Source: Candidatus Minthosoma equi (GTDB taxonomy: Bacteria; Bacteroidota; Bacteroidia; Bacteroidales; Bacteroidaceae). Taken from it: DNA of 64,000 nucleotides. The stretch covers positions 19,127 through 83,126 of the forward strand of contig JAGHUI010000013.1 in NCBI GenBank assembly GCA_018064885.1. The letters run 5' to 3'. Shown piece by piece: positions 37,855 to 47,495 of the stretch (the stretch's first letter is position 1; the number at the start of each line of letters is the position of its first letter). A program made the translations under genes and the position numbers. The notes below the pieces were generated by a model. The model saw only the letters and a program-made list of their open reading frames with translations, ran no database searches and had not been told where the DNA came from.

Positions 37855-37885
37855 CAAAGATAATGTTTTCCCTTGAATTATGCAA
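37855..37885 (-). promoter_or_regulatory. Orphan minus-strand promoter in a gene-free gap
   Basis: Read on the minus strand, TTG (37885-37883), 20-bp spacer, TATCTTTG (37862-37855): a near-ideal Bacteroidota promoter. It points into the 308-bp gap 37692-37999, where no minus-strand gene is seen; the first barrier is the hairpin at 37777-37750, about 75-100 nt downstream. A short RNA is possible. Confidence 0.5.
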
Positions 37886-37897
37886 GAATTACAACAA

Positions 37898-37934
37898 AAA
37901 AACTCGCCAGCAAACAATGTGCTGACGAGTTTTT
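37898..37934 (-). terminator. Terminator of the GH43 gene
   Basis: On the minus strand the stem 37934-37920 pairs with 37912-37898 (one G-U pair) and runs into a T-run. It lies 66 bp after the GH43 stop. Confidence 0.8.
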
Positions 37935-37999
37935 AGTTAATCGCAACTGAAAGATGCGCTCTTCCAGTTGCGACAATCAATTTCATATTTTATTGGTTA

Positions 38000-40048
38000 T
38001 TAGTTAATCAAGAATGTCTTTGTCACACCTTTGTATGTTGCCTTGACAGTTGCGCGACCTTCGTTAATCTTGCCAATCTCGAACTTGACATCTTTGTAGT
38101 CGGATGTTGCCTTGATGACAGAGTTTGGCGTGAGACGACCATAAACCTGATAGTGGTCTGTCTGAGTGTAGCCATTCTGGTTTGTTGAAAGGATTGCTGT
38201 CTGTGGGATTGCGAGATTGTAGCCATCAACATTGATAGCGACCTGTGGAACCCTTGGAGCATTAGGATTCTTTGACTTTGGCTGGCTGCAGAATGCTATT
38301 CCGTGGAGGTCGAAGAGACCCTGTGGACGCTGTGACTGCTGAGGACGACCGCCCCAACGTGGCTGTTCTGGCTGCTGAACCTCAGGACCTTCAACAACGA
38401 GGTAGATGGCATGCTTGCCTGTAAGGCCTTCAACCTGTGGAACCATAATGCCGTGAGTGATGCGCTGACCACGCTCTGCATCTTTTATTTCGAACTTAGC
38501 AATTTCTTTGCCGTTCCAAGTAGAATTTGCATAAGGGCCATCGAGCATTACGTGTATAGTGTAAGGCTGACCGGTACCTTGTGTGACATCAATTTCAATG
38601 CGAGTTTCATCTCCCTTCTTTGTTCCTTCAAATGCCTTGCATCCTTTTGTGTCCTTTGCTAAACCACCAAAGCCGAAGTACTTGAAACCGACGATAGCAC
38701 CATTCTTAAGACCTGCAATATCCATTGAGTTGTTCCATACGTCACGCTGATCCTGCATAGCGTTGTTGTCATTGATGTAGCAAGCAATACCAGCGGAATA
38801 GTACTTATATGGGTCAAGACCAAAGATTTGGAAGCCTTCAGATGTAACCTCTGCACCTGTGTAATGGTCGCCATTTGAAGCCTTTGCGCTCCATTCATTG
38901 TTCTTTGTGTATGGATCGTAACCAACAATACGAACCTTGCCGCCATCAGCTACTGACTTCTTGTCCCACTCAATCTTTACAGGAGCAACCATTGTCTGAC
39001 GAGCATTGCCAAAGCCACGTGGTGGACGATGATAGAATACGTACCACTGACCATTGATTTCCTGAAGAGAGCCATGAGTGTTGTGGGCAAAGTTGGTGGT
39101 AATGAGTTTGCTGCCATCTTCGTTGAGGACAACGCCACGAGAGTCAACAAGCACACCGCCTGAACGCCAAGGTCCTAGAGGAGAGTCACCATAAGCATAA
39201 CGGAGTGCAGAGTTTGTTGAACCAAGTCCGTAGTCAGGACCAGAGTAGCCAGAGAATACCATCACATATTTATTACCTACCTGACGAATAGAACTTGCCT
39301 CGAAGAAGTTGAACTCGCCTGGGTTCTGTCCCTTATAGAGAGCAGGATATTCTGTACCCTTAGGATCGCGCACCTCACCATAACGTGAAGAAGCTGGGAT
39401 GAAATAGTCATGAATCTGAGTACCAGGACGAACAGAGTACATTGTGTTTTGGTCAAGCTCAGCAGCAGTTGAGTGCTGGAAACCATAGAACACGTATGCG
39501 CGGAAGCCCTTGTCGTAGTCCTTATCCTTCTTGTCTGTGATGTTCTCAACGAAAACAGAAGGGTCAAAGTCAATCATAGAACCTTGCACGCACTGGCGCA
39601 GGTCTTCTGTAAGGTTGATTGGAGTGAAAGGTCCATTAGGACGATCACCTTTTGCAACCATTGGCACACGGCGATAGCCACGAGAGTGAGGATAGAGATA
39701 GTAGGTTTTCTTGCCTGTTGCACGATCTTTAACTTCAACAAGGTCTGGAGCAAACATTGTGTCCCACTGGCCATCAACATAATGAGTGAAGATTGGACCT
39801 TCATCGCGCCACTGGCTGAGGTCTTCAACTGGAGCAGACCACATGCGGATATCAGGACCGCAATATTCGGTATTCTTTACATCGTGAGAACCTATAATGT
39901 ACGCACGCAATTTGCCAGGATTGTCAGGATCTTCGAACACACGAGGTTCGCCATCTGGCACATGCTCCCAAAGCGGGAGATAAGGATTTTGTGCATTTGC
40001 AGCCACAAAAGCACACAAAGAGAACAATAAAGTCGTAAGCTTTTTCAT
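38000..40048 (-). CDS. GH43-like glycosidase with C-terminal carbohydrate-binding region
   Basis: 682 residues, signal peptide (cleavage at ANAQNP). The N-terminal 370 residues show GH43 five-bladed propeller features: EPRVFEDPDNPGKLRAYIIG, a catalytic-type Asp in MFAPDLVEV, DFDPSVFV, FFEASSIRQVGNKYVMVFSG, and HGSLQEINGQWYVFYHR. A CBM6-like beta-sandwich (about 390-565) follows, with a Pro/Gln-rich linker (QQPEQPRWGGRPQQSQRP) and a final Ig-like domain. Expected to remove arabinose or xylose from hemicellulose or pectin side chains, in line with the esterases upstream. It is monocistronic with its own terminator. Subfamily not determined. Confidence 0.75.
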   Translation of the reverse strand: MKKLTTLLFSLCAFVAANAQNPYLPLWEHVPDGEPRVFEDPDNPGKLRAYIIGSHDVKNTEYCGPDIRMWSAPVEDLSQWRDEGPIFTHYVDGQWDTMFAPDLVEVKDRATGKKTYYLYPHSRGYRRVPMVAKGDRPNGPFTPINLTEDLRQCVQGSMIDFDPSVFVENITDKKDKDYDKGFRAYVFYGFQHSTAAELDQNTMYSVRPGTQIHDYFIPASSRYGEVRDPKGTEYPALYKGQNPGEFNFFEASSIRQVGNKYVMVFSGYSGPDYGLGSTNSALRYAYGDSPLGPWRSGGVLVDSRGVVLNEDGSKLITTNFAHNTHGSLQEINGQWYVFYHRPPRGFGNARQTMVAPVKIEWDKKSVADGGKVRIVGYDPYTKNNEWSAKASNGDHYTGAEVTSEGFQIFGLDPYKYYSAGIACYINDNNAMQDQRDVWNNSMDIAGLKNGAIVGFKYFGFGGLAKDTKGCKAFEGTKKGDETRIEIDVTQGTGQPYTIHVMLDGPYANSTWNGKEIAKFEIKDAERGQRITHGIMVPQVEGLTGKHAIYLVVEGPEVQQPEQPRWGGRPQQSQRPQGLFDLHGIAFCSQPKSKNPNAPRVPQVAINVDGYNLAIPQTAILSTNQNGYTQTDHYQVYGRLTPNSVIKATSDYKDVKFEIGKINEGRATVKATYKGVTKTFLIN

Positions 40049-40076
40049 ATAAAAGTTTTAGTAAAAATTTGTGTTG

Positions 40077-40084
40077 CAAAGGTA
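40077..40084 (-). promoter_or_regulatory. -7 box of the GH43 gene
   Basis: TACCTTTG on the minus strand, 28 bp before the ATG at 40048. It abuts the T-run of the efflux-operon terminator. A -33 TTG is not clear. Confidence 0.5.
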
Positions 40085-40085
40085 T

Positions 40086-40120
40086 AAAAAAAGCAACATA
40101 CACATTGTCGCGTATGTTGC
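40086..40120 (-). terminator. Terminator of the RND efflux operon
   Basis: GCAACATAC (40120-40112 on the minus strand) pairs with GTATGTTGC (40101-40093) and is followed by seven Ts. It lies 45 bp after the tolC-like stop codon. Confidence 0.85.
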
Positions 40121-40164
40121 ATATTATTATTCGTATGTTTCCCGAAGGCTTTATTTTCAAAGAA

Positions 40165-41571
40165 TTACATCCCACCCGATGCCTTTTTGTATTTTATCTT
40201 GGCAAGCTGCAGCTGACAGCGCGCCTGAACAAGATTGGCATTTGCTTGTTGCCAAAGCGCTTGAGTTTCGAGATAGTCGGAGAGCGGTTCAAAGCCTACT
40301 TCATACTGCTGCTTTGATAGTTTCATGTTTTCAGCAGCCTGCTGAAGGGATGTCTCGCAAAGGGCAAGTTCGGTTTCTGCTTCCGACACGGCATTGGCAC
40401 TCTGCGCAAGTTCCAGCTGCATCTTTTCGTTCATATCCTGCTGTTCCAGCTGGGCAATCTGATAAGCCGCCTTGGCAGAACGAACCTTGTTTGATTCGCC
40501 ACCGAAAACAGAAATAGGAACATTGACTGAGACACCCACAGTAGCGGAACCGTTGTCGATAAGTCTCTTGCCTGCAAGCTCGCCACCATTGGCATATGTG
40601 TAAGCAGCACCAGCAACGACAGTAGGGAGCGATGATGATTTTGTCAGTTTGATGTTCTGGCGGGCAAGTTCGGTTTTCTTCTCAAGAATAGAATACTCAG
40701 GACGCGCTGTGATGTCTGCCACAGAAGAGCCTGCAGAGGATCCATCAACAAAAGAAACAGCAGAGACATCAACACTGATTTCACTATCTAATGGCATTCC
40801 GATTATATGGCAAAGATTCATGAGAGCAAGGCGGTAGGCATTATCGGCCTTCTGGATGGACAGTTCTGCTTCGTTAAGCTTCACTTGCACCTTCATGATG
40901 TCATTGCGTGTCTTCAACCCATGACGGAATGCCGCTTCAACATTCTTTTTAAGTTCTTCAAGAAGAGTCTTGTAGCTGCGAGCAACTCCGCCAAGTTCCC
41001 TTGCCTTGATTGCAAGATAGTAAGCCTCATCAGTCTTGACAAGAACCTCAGATTCAGTAAGACGGATATTCTCTGTCGCCATGCTTACACCAAGCTTAGA
41101 CATGTTGTATGCTGTGCTTATCTTGCCGCCGCTGTATATTGGCTGCATGAGCTGAACTGCTCCCACAAACACATTCTTCAATTTCCAATCCATCTTCTGG
41201 TCAGGAAAATCGGCATAGGAATTGAACTTATAGCTTCCGTCTGGATTAATTGTCACATCTGGCACATACTGACCTGCGGCTTCCACATATTTATATATAG
41301 GAAGATGTCCACCGCTGATGGTGAAGTCGCCCGATGCTGTGCTGTAGAAATCAGTTGCCATCAATGACATCTGCGGAAAGAAGTTTGCCTTGTACGATTT
41401 CATATCGAACTCCGTCTGAGACAGTTTTGTCTTGGCAGCAGACAGGGTGCGGTTGTGCGACAATGCTTTCTCGCGACATTCCTGCAAGGACAATTCAGTC
41501 TGTGCAAAGGAAATCTGCATGCATTGCAGGGCAAGCAGCAAAGAGAGTATTCTGATTATATTATATTTCAT
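40165..41571 (-). CDS. TolC-family outer-membrane efflux channel
   Basis: 468 residues, signal peptide (cleavage near SFAQTE). Two OEP repeats are visible: LSLQECREKALSHNRTLSAA at the start and long coiled helices ending in GFEPLSDYLETQALWQQAN. It forms the trimeric exit duct of the tripartite pump and is the last gene of the MFP-RND-TolC operon, 18 bp after the RND gene. Normal length for the family. Confidence 0.92.
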   Translation of the reverse strand: MKYNIIRILSLLLALQCMQISFAQTELSLQECREKALSHNRTLSAAKTKLSQTEFDMKSYKANFFPQMSLMATDFYSTASGDFTISGGHLPIYKYVEAAGQYVPDVTINPDGSYKFNSYADFPDQKMDWKLKNVFVGAVQLMQPIYSGGKISTAYNMSKLGVSMATENIRLTESEVLVKTDEAYYLAIKARELGGVARSYKTLLEELKKNVEAAFRHGLKTRNDIMKVQVKLNEAELSIQKADNAYRLALMNLCHIIGMPLDSEISVDVSAVSFVDGSSAGSSVADITARPEYSILEKKTELARQNIKLTKSSSLPTVVAGAAYTYANGGELAGKRLIDNGSATVGVSVNVPISVFGGESNKVRSAKAAYQIAQLEQQDMNEKMQLELAQSANAVSEAETELALCETSLQQAAENMKLSKQQYEVGFEPLSDYLETQALWQQANANLVQARCQLQLAKIKYKKASGGM

Positions 41572-41589
41572 ATTGTGTAAATGGCTATA

Positions 41590-44500
41590 TTACTTTATCT
41601 TGAAGAACATTGCGTAAAGCACTGGTATGAAAATGAGGGTGATAAGCGTTCCCATAAAGAGTCCGCCCATGATGGTGACGGCAAGCGAGCCAAACATTGC
41701 GTCTGGCACAAGTGGAATCATACCAAGAATGGTGGTGAGCGACGCCATCATAACAGGGCGCAATCGTGACTTGGACGACTGAATGAGGGCAGTGCGAGCC
41801 TCAACGCCTGAATTGATTTGCAGATTTATCTCATCCATAAGCACAATGCCGTTCTTGATCATCATGCCAATAAGACCGAGCACACCGACAATGGCAACAA
41901 AACCAAATGGTTTGCCAGAAAGCAATACTATAGGAATAACTCCAATGAGAACAAGAGGTATGCAACAGAAGATGACTGCAGGTTTCTTATAGTCCTTGAA
42001 CAGCATGATGAGAATGAGCAGCATTGCTACGATGCAGATTGGGAATCCATTAAAGAGATAGCGCATAGCCTGATTGCTTGCTTTCTTCTCGCCTTCCCAA
42101 TAGAGACTGTATCCTTCTGGCAATTCTATCTGCTCTATCTGCTCTGCTATTGCCTGACGCGCAGCTTCTGTGCCAATGCCTGGACGAGGAGAACATTGCA
42201 AGCGCTGGGTTCGCTGACCGTTGTTGCGAACGACGACAGGCTCTTCCCATTTTATGTCAATGCCATTTGCCACTTGCTTGAGAGGTGTTGTCTGAATGAG
42301 ATTCTCTATTATTTCATCCTTTGATATGCTACCAGTCATAAGCTTTTTAAGAGTTGAGCGATTGGTGAACTGACCGACATTTGGCAACATGCCAAACACA
42401 CGCACATCTTCAAGATTGCCAAGGTTCTCGCCATTCTCCCCTGTGCATTTCACATAGATGTTCTCTGGATGTATGCCATCATAGTATGTGCCGATAGGAA
42501 CACCTCCTGTGTATGTCATCATTGAAAGGGCAACATCTCCACGCGAAAGTCCGCTGTTGCGTGCTGATGGCTGATCGTATGCAATGCTGAGCACTGGAAC
42601 CTTTGGTTCCCAATCACTTGTGACAAGATAAACTCTATCGGATGCATCCACAATGGCACGAGCGGAATCAACAAGCTGATGAAGAACGGCAGGATCAGGT
42701 CCTGAAAAACATGCCTCAATAGGATATTTCTTGAACATCAAATTGTAACGCTTAAACTTCACATACGCATCTGGCGACATCTCACTCACTTCTTTCTGAA
42801 GAGCATTTATATTCTTCACAAGGTCATGAGGGGATTTGAAGTCAATGATAAGCTCGCCGTATGCTAACGATGGCGTTGCAATAGAGCGGACAAGGTTATA
42901 GCGTGATGGTGTTCCGCCTACTGATGCTGTGATATGAGTGATATAGTCATGCTTCTTCAACTGAGCGCTAATTCTTTCTAAATCAGCCTCAACCTGAGTG
43001 GAATTTGTTCCCTCTGGGAGCTTGTATTCCATATACAACTGGTCATACTCCATGTCAGGGAAGAATGCCTGGTTGAGGAACTTATAGCAGAAGGCGCTTC
43101 CTGCCAGAAGAACAAAAGCAATGACAACCATCATCCAGCGATGAGCAAGACCAAAGTTAAGCACCTTCTCAAGAACTGTGTATGATTTGCCTGTATAGAG
43201 TTCAGATGCAGCATCGTCACCTGTTTTTGATTTCTTATCTTTTGGTGCAGATTTGAACATCCAATCACTCATGATAGGCGCATGAACAAGAGCAAGCAGC
43301 CAACTTAGCAACAGACTGACTGCCATAACAATAAAGAGGTCACGAACATACACGCCTGCAGTATCAGGGCTCATGAAGATTGGCAAGAATGCAAGGATGG
43401 CAATGAGGGTTGCTCCAAGCAAAGGCATGGCTGTCTTCTGGCCTATTGAGGTGAGTGCTTCAAGTCGAGGTTTCCCAAGTTTCAGGTCAACAAGTATTCC
43501 ATCGACAATAACGATAGCATTATCCACCAGCATACCCATTGCAAGAATGAAACTGGCAAGGGACACACGCTGAAGGGTGCCGTCAAAGCCTTTCAGAACG
43601 AGGAATGTTCCAAAGACTATAACCACAAGACTTGTTCCGATGATTGCCCCACTTCGCCATCCCATGAAGAAGATAAGCACGACAACAACGATAACAACGG
43701 ATTCAAGCAGATTGATGAGGAATGTGCTGAGTGCATCATCTACACGCTCTGGCTGGAAGAACACCTTCTGACATTCCACACCAGCAGGCAAACGGTTTTC
43801 TATCTCTGCTATCTTCTCCTCGACCTTCTTTCCCACTTTAAGAATATCATGATCTGCCAAACAAGCAATACTGATACCCAAGGCATGCTCGCCATCACGA
43901 ATCATCTTGTTTCGAGTGGTAGCTTCGTATGTCTTAGTTACAGTAGCAATATCTTTGATTCTCAGCTGGTCATCATTATGTCCTTGGATGAGCATGTTGG
44001 AAATGTCATCAACATTATTAAACTTGTCATCTACAGTGAGACGCACACGCTTATTGCCATTATCGAAATAGCCTGCATAAGAAGTCTTATTCTGATTGTT
44101 AAGAGTTTGAATGACCTCAATTGGCATAACTCCAAGATTTGCCATTTTCTCTTCACGCAATTCAATGTTGATACATTCGGTGCGCTTTCCGTATATTTCA
44201 ACACGGCTAACTCCATCAATACCATTCACTTCCCTCTTTATAAGTTCAGCATAGTCGTTTAACTGCGTGTCGTTCTGTCCATCGCCAGTGAGAGCATAGA
44301 ACATTCCATACACATCGCCAAAATCATCCTTTACCATTGAAGCAGACGCTCCAGCTGGAAGCTTTGACTGTGCATTTGCCACTTTACGGCGAAGCATATC
44401 CCACTGCTGCTCTACCCCATCGTTAGGAACTGTTGTAATAAGCTCCACAGTTATAAGACTGAGGTCTGCATAGCTTGAGGACTGGATGCTGTTGATGGTT

Positions 44501-44724
44501 GACATCTCGCGAATGCTCTTCTCCAACGGATCGGTAACCTCAAGCTCTACCTGATGAGCAGAAGCACCAGGATAGGTGGTAACTACCATTGCCTGCTTGA
44601 CCTTAATGGCTGGATCTTCAAGCTTTGACATGGAATTGTATGCCAAAAGACCACCTATGACAAGTATGACAACCAGAAAGTTAATCAGCTTCGAGTTGTC
44701 AAGTGCCCATTTGCTGTAATTCAT
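41590..44724 (-). CDS. RND-family efflux transporter (AcrB/MdtB-like)
   Basis: 1044 residues, twelve predicted membrane segments with two large periplasmic loops. N-terminus in the inner membrane (LINFLVVILVIGGLLAYN). TM4 carries GMLVDNAIVIVDG, with Asp then Asn as in MdtB/heavy-metal-like members rather than the Asp-Asp pair of AcrB, and TM10 has the proton-relay Lys in GMMIKNGIVLMDEI. Drug or bile/toxin export driven by the proton gradient is expected; the substrate is not predictable. It overlaps the adaptor gene by 4 bp. Confidence 0.93.
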   Translation of the reverse strand: MNYSKWALDNSKLINFLVVILVIGGLLAYNSMSKLEDPAIKVKQAMVVTTYPGASAHQVELEVTDPLEKSIREMSTINSIQSSSYADLSLITVELITTVPNDGVEQQWDMLRRKVANAQSKLPAGASASMVKDDFGDVYGMFYALTGDGQNDTQLNDYAELIKREVNGIDGVSRVEIYGKRTECINIELREEKMANLGVMPIEVIQTLNNQNKTSYAGYFDNGNKRVRLTVDDKFNNVDDISNMLIQGHNDDQLRIKDIATVTKTYEATTRNKMIRDGEHALGISIACLADHDILKVGKKVEEKIAEIENRLPAGVECQKVFFQPERVDDALSTFLINLLESVVIVVVVLIFFMGWRSGAIIGTSLVVIVFGTFLVLKGFDGTLQRVSLASFILAMGMLVDNAIVIVDGILVDLKLGKPRLEALTSIGQKTAMPLLGATLIAILAFLPIFMSPDTAGVYVRDLFIVMAVSLLLSWLLALVHAPIMSDWMFKSAPKDKKSKTGDDAASELYTGKSYTVLEKVLNFGLAHRWMMVVIAFVLLAGSAFCYKFLNQAFFPDMEYDQLYMEYKLPEGTNSTQVEADLERISAQLKKHDYITHITASVGGTPSRYNLVRSIATPSLAYGELIIDFKSPHDLVKNINALQKEVSEMSPDAYVKFKRYNLMFKKYPIEACFSGPDPAVLHQLVDSARAIVDASDRVYLVTSDWEPKVPVLSIAYDQPSARNSGLSRGDVALSMMTYTGGVPIGTYYDGIHPENIYVKCTGENGENLGNLEDVRVFGMLPNVGQFTNRSTLKKLMTGSISKDEIIENLIQTTPLKQVANGIDIKWEEPVVVRNNGQRTQRLQCSPRPGIGTEAARQAIAEQIEQIELPEGYSLYWEGEKKASNQAMRYLFNGFPICIVAMLLILIMLFKDYKKPAVIFCCIPLVLIGVIPIVLLSGKPFGFVAIVGVLGLIGMMIKNGIVLMDEINLQINSGVEARTALIQSSKSRLRPVMMASLTTILGMIPLVPDAMFGSLAVTIMGGLFMGTLITLIFIPVLYAMFFKIK

Positions 44725-45788
44725 AAGAGTCCTCCTACATTTGATGATGATGGTTTGTCCATTTTACGAACTTTCTGTCCGTCCTTAATATGATGAACAC
44801 CAGATATGACAATCTGTTCGCCAGACTTCAAGCCTTCCACAGTATATGTTCCATCACGATTGATGTTTTTCACAACGACTGGTCGCAAACTGACTATAGA
44901 TGTTTTTGCATCATATATATATATATGTGTTCCCTTATCCTGGAATACAGCTGTTGAAGGCACATCTACAAGGCCTGTTGCTTCGGCAGACGTTGCCTCA
45001 GCATATACCATTGTTGTCATTCCTGGAGTTATCTTCTTGTGATCCAGACCATCTGTGAATTTCAGTCGGACAGTATATAGCTGTGATGAATTTGCTTCCT
45101 GGCTTGTACGTGAGATAACGAGAGGAAATTGCTCATCGCCAGTGACATCGAACTTGCAGTAGAATGTGCCGTACTTTTCCATGTTGGCAAAATCGGAAGC
45201 ACTGAACTTGATTTCCACTTCTGTGTCATTGTTGCTAAATACGCTCAGCACAGGCATTCCTGCACTAACGGTTTCACCAGATTCATGAAGCTTTGTCTGC
45301 ACATAACCGCTGATGGTGCTGCGCAACTGAGTATCGGCCAGCTGATTCCTATGATTTGCAAGCTTCTGGGTGATCTGCTCCAAGCCATAGCGCGCCTTAT
45401 CGTAATTGCTGGCAGTTGTGTTGCCTTCTTCATAAAGAGCCATGATGCGTTCTGCATCTGCCTTCACCTGCTGATATTCTGCCTGAGTTGCAGACACTTG
45501 CACCTGATAGTCACGGTTGTCCATAATGGCAACAACCTGACCAGCTTTGACATAATCTCCCTCTTTCACAAGAATCTTCTGAATCTGACCGCTTACCCTA
45601 AATGCCAGATTTACCTCCTCGGCAGACTTTGTCTTACCTGTGAACGACTGAGTGCCCATTTCACCAGAATCTTTAACTTGAAGAATGTCAACAAATGGTT
45701 CCTGAACAATATTTTTATCTCCTTTGTTACAAGAAACAAATGCTAAGGCACAAAGCACTATTATAAAAAAAGAATAGACACATCTCAT
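44721..45788 (-). CDS. RND periplasmic adaptor (membrane fusion) lipoprotein
   Basis: 355 residues, lipobox ALAFVSCNKG. Lipoyl half-motifs (VSGQIQKILVKEGDYVKAG and STISGYVQTKLHESGETV) flank a helical hairpin, followed by beta-barrel and membrane-proximal domains. It links the RND pump to the TolC-like channel. First gene of the operon; start at 45788 is 30 bp from a -7 box. It ends with a 4-bp overlap (ATGA) into the RND gene. Confidence 0.92.
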   Translation of the reverse strand: MRCVYSFFIIVLCALAFVSCNKGDKNIVQEPFVDILQVKDSGEMGTQSFTGKTKSAEEVNLAFRVSGQIQKILVKEGDYVKAGQVVAIMDNRDYQVQVSATQAEYQQVKADAERIMALYEEGNTTASNYDKARYGLEQITQKLANHRNQLADTQLRSTISGYVQTKLHESGETVSAGMPVLSVFSNNDTEVEIKFSASDFANMEKYGTFYCKFDVTGDEQFPLVISRTSQEANSSQLYTVRLKFTDGLDHKKITPGMTTMVYAEATSAEATGLVDVPSTAVFQDKGTHIYIYDAKTSIVSLRPVVVKNINRDGTYTVEGLKSGEQIVISGVHHIKDGQKVRKMDKPSSSNVGGLL

Positions 45789-45817
45789 AATCTATAAATT
45801 TTAATTATTTTATTGTG

Positions 45818-45825
45818 CAAAGATA
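45818..45825 (-). promoter_or_regulatory. -7 box of the efflux operon
   Basis: TATCTTTG on the minus strand, 30 bp before the adaptor start codon. No -33 TTG lies at 19-21 bp; instead the GTACAATAT element (45826-45834) abuts it, as at activator-dependent promoters. Confidence 0.6.
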
Positions 45826-45988
45826 GTACAATATAACGAATTACATGTAGTGTAAAATCAACTACTTTTGTTCATATTGTACGTATTAAATGTTAAAAAT
45901 TATAATATAGTACATATTTATATTGCAATATGTTGGCATAATTGTTCTAAATGTGTTAATTTTGCAAAAAATAATCAACGTACAATAT
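45826..45988. promoter_or_regulatory. Three copies of GTACAATAT, candidate AraC operators
   Basis: The 9-mer occurs at 45826-45834 (+), 45874-45882 (as ATATTGTAC) and 45980-45988 (+). The first abuts the efflux -7 box; the third covers the ATG of the araC-type gene. A perfect 12-bp palindrome ATATTGCAATAT lies at 45920-45931. Arrangement suits activation of efflux and autorepression of the regulator; binding is inferred. Confidence 0.55.
45933..45964 (+). promoter_or_regulatory. Promoter of the AraC-type regulator gene
   Basis: TTG (45933-45935), 21-bp spacer, TAATTTTG (45957-45964), a good consensus match. The start codon is 22 bp beyond the -7 box. Confidence 0.65.
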
Positions 45989-46925
45989 GACCAACGAACG
46001 ATTAGTTATCAGAGAACTGCATGGTGGAGAGGTAAATATTCTTGACGCCGAGCAGAATACGATAAAATTAAACAAGACCGGTATATTTATCTGCAAAGAA
46101 GGTGAAGTGAACATCAGAATTGACAACAACGAGTATCATCTGCAAAAGAACTCGCTGATTGTCTATTTCTCATTTAGCGAGCTTCACATCATCAATCACA
46201 GCAATAATTTGCAAGGAATTCTGATTGGAGCAGACCTTGAGATTATTCAGCCATTGCTCTACCATGTCACAAACTTCAATGCATTGTTTGTCATCAAGAA
46301 GCATCCTCATCAAATTATTTCCGATCAGCAGTATGTGACACTTCGCAACTACATCTCACTTCTTGTACAAACAGAGAGAAGAGCAATAGATGCTCAATAT
46401 ACAGAGCAGAGCACCACAAAACCTATTCGTGACATTTCGAAGAGACAGTCAGAATTGATTGCCAACTGCTTGATTCTTGAAATTATACAATGCTACGCAG
46501 AGGTTGAGTACGACACAACTCCACTATCTCGCAGGGATGAGGTTCTTCAGAAATTTGTATCCACACTCTATCGCAAATACCGCTATGAGCATGAGGTAAA
46601 CTACTATGCCAACCAGCAATTCCTGACCAGCAGATATTTCAGCGCAATCATTAAAGAGAAATCTGGCAAAACGCCAAGCCAGTGGATTACAATGACTTTG
46701 CTTGTTGACGCAAAAAAAATGCTCCGCTCTAACAATAGAACAATAAGAGACATCAGCGATACTCTCAATTTCCCTAACCAAAGTTATTTTGGAAAATGGT
46801 TTAAGAATCTCACTGGTGTTGGTCCTCTTGACTACCGCAATGGAAAGAAAGCAAAAGACACTGAAGATGAAGATTTTGCAGATATTATCGAAAAAGGTAT
46901 TAATTTCGTAAGCAACACACATTAA
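45987..46925 (+). CDS. AraC-family transcriptional regulator
   Basis: 312 residues. N-terminal cupin-like effector domain (about 1-140; GIFICKEGEVNIRIDNNEYH) and C-terminal AraC double HTH (about 195-295; TSRYFSAIIKEKSGKTPSQW and TIRDISDTLNFPNQSYFGKW, then FKNLTGVGPLDYR). It is divergent from the efflux operon with three shared 9-bp motifs between, so it most likely controls that operon in response to an exported compound, and itself. The start is set by the promoter and lack of upstream in-frame Met. Confidence 0.9.
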   Translation: MTNERLVIRELHGGEVNILDAEQNTIKLNKTGIFICKEGEVNIRIDNNEYHLQKNSLIVYFSFSELHIINHSNNLQGILIGADLEIIQPLLYHVTNFNALFVIKKHPHQIISDQQYVTLRNYISLLVQTERRAIDAQYTEQSTTKPIRDISKRQSELIANCLILEIIQCYAEVEYDTTPLSRRDEVLQKFVSTLYRKYRYEHEVNYYANQQFLTSRYFSAIIKEKSGKTPSQWITMTLLVDAKKMLRSNNRTIRDISDTLNFPNQSYFGKWFKNLTGVGPLDYRNGKKAKDTEDEDFADIIEKGINFVSNTH

Positions 46926-46956
46926 ATTTAAAATCAAATAATACAATTATAATAAT

Positions 46957-47442
46957 ATGAAAAAGTTTTTTGGAACAATGATTGTGCTCTTTAGCGCAAT
47001 GTTAGGTATTACATCTTGTTTGGATGACGCTTCTTCAGAAGCAACAGTGGAGTATTTTGTGAATATCGATTCAATAGAATACACAGATTCTACTGATGCG
47101 CAATACGATTCGCTTATTTGTGTTGCAGCAAAAGATCTCGCTATCGCCTATTACAATTTCAAGGAGACAGCAAAATCTGATGTCAGCATATCTGCCTATG
47201 CCGTAGCACTTTGCAACGAAAAGGCTTGCAAGACTTTCGAGACTAACATCAAGCGCCAGACCATCACTCTTCGCCAGATTGAAGATCAGATGTATAAGAC
47301 TGAAAGCTCCAAGTTCCAGCAGAAAGGCATCCACAGCGGAGCTGAGATAGGCCTCCACCCACTTACACTCGATCTTGTAATGTACGCCTTCGATGCGGGA
47401 TGGACTCCTATTGTCGGTGCTAAATATAAAATAGAAAAGTAA
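46957..47442 (+). CDS. Small lipoprotein of unknown function
   Basis: 161 residues, lipobox GITSCLDD. The mature part begins acidic and Asp/Ser-rich (SIEYTDSTDAQYDSLI), then becomes helical with two cysteines (ALCNEKACKTF) and a basic segment, ending GWTPIVGAKYKIEK. I do not recognise the family. It follows the AraC gene by 31 bp and could be cotranscribed with it, or be part of the PL11 unit 53 bp later. No promoter or terminator stands out on either side. Confidence 0.65.
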   Translation: MKKFFGTMIVLFSAMLGITSCLDDASSEATVEYFVNIDSIEYTDSTDAQYDSLICVAAKDLAIAYYNFKETAKSDVSISAYAVALCNEKACKTFETNIKRQTITLRQIEDQMYKTESSKFQQKGIHSGAEIGLHPLTLDLVMYAFDAGWTPIVGAKYKIEK

Positions 47443-47495
47443 TACTATTCTATTATCTCTATCTTCACATAAACACAGCACACACCTTCACAAAT

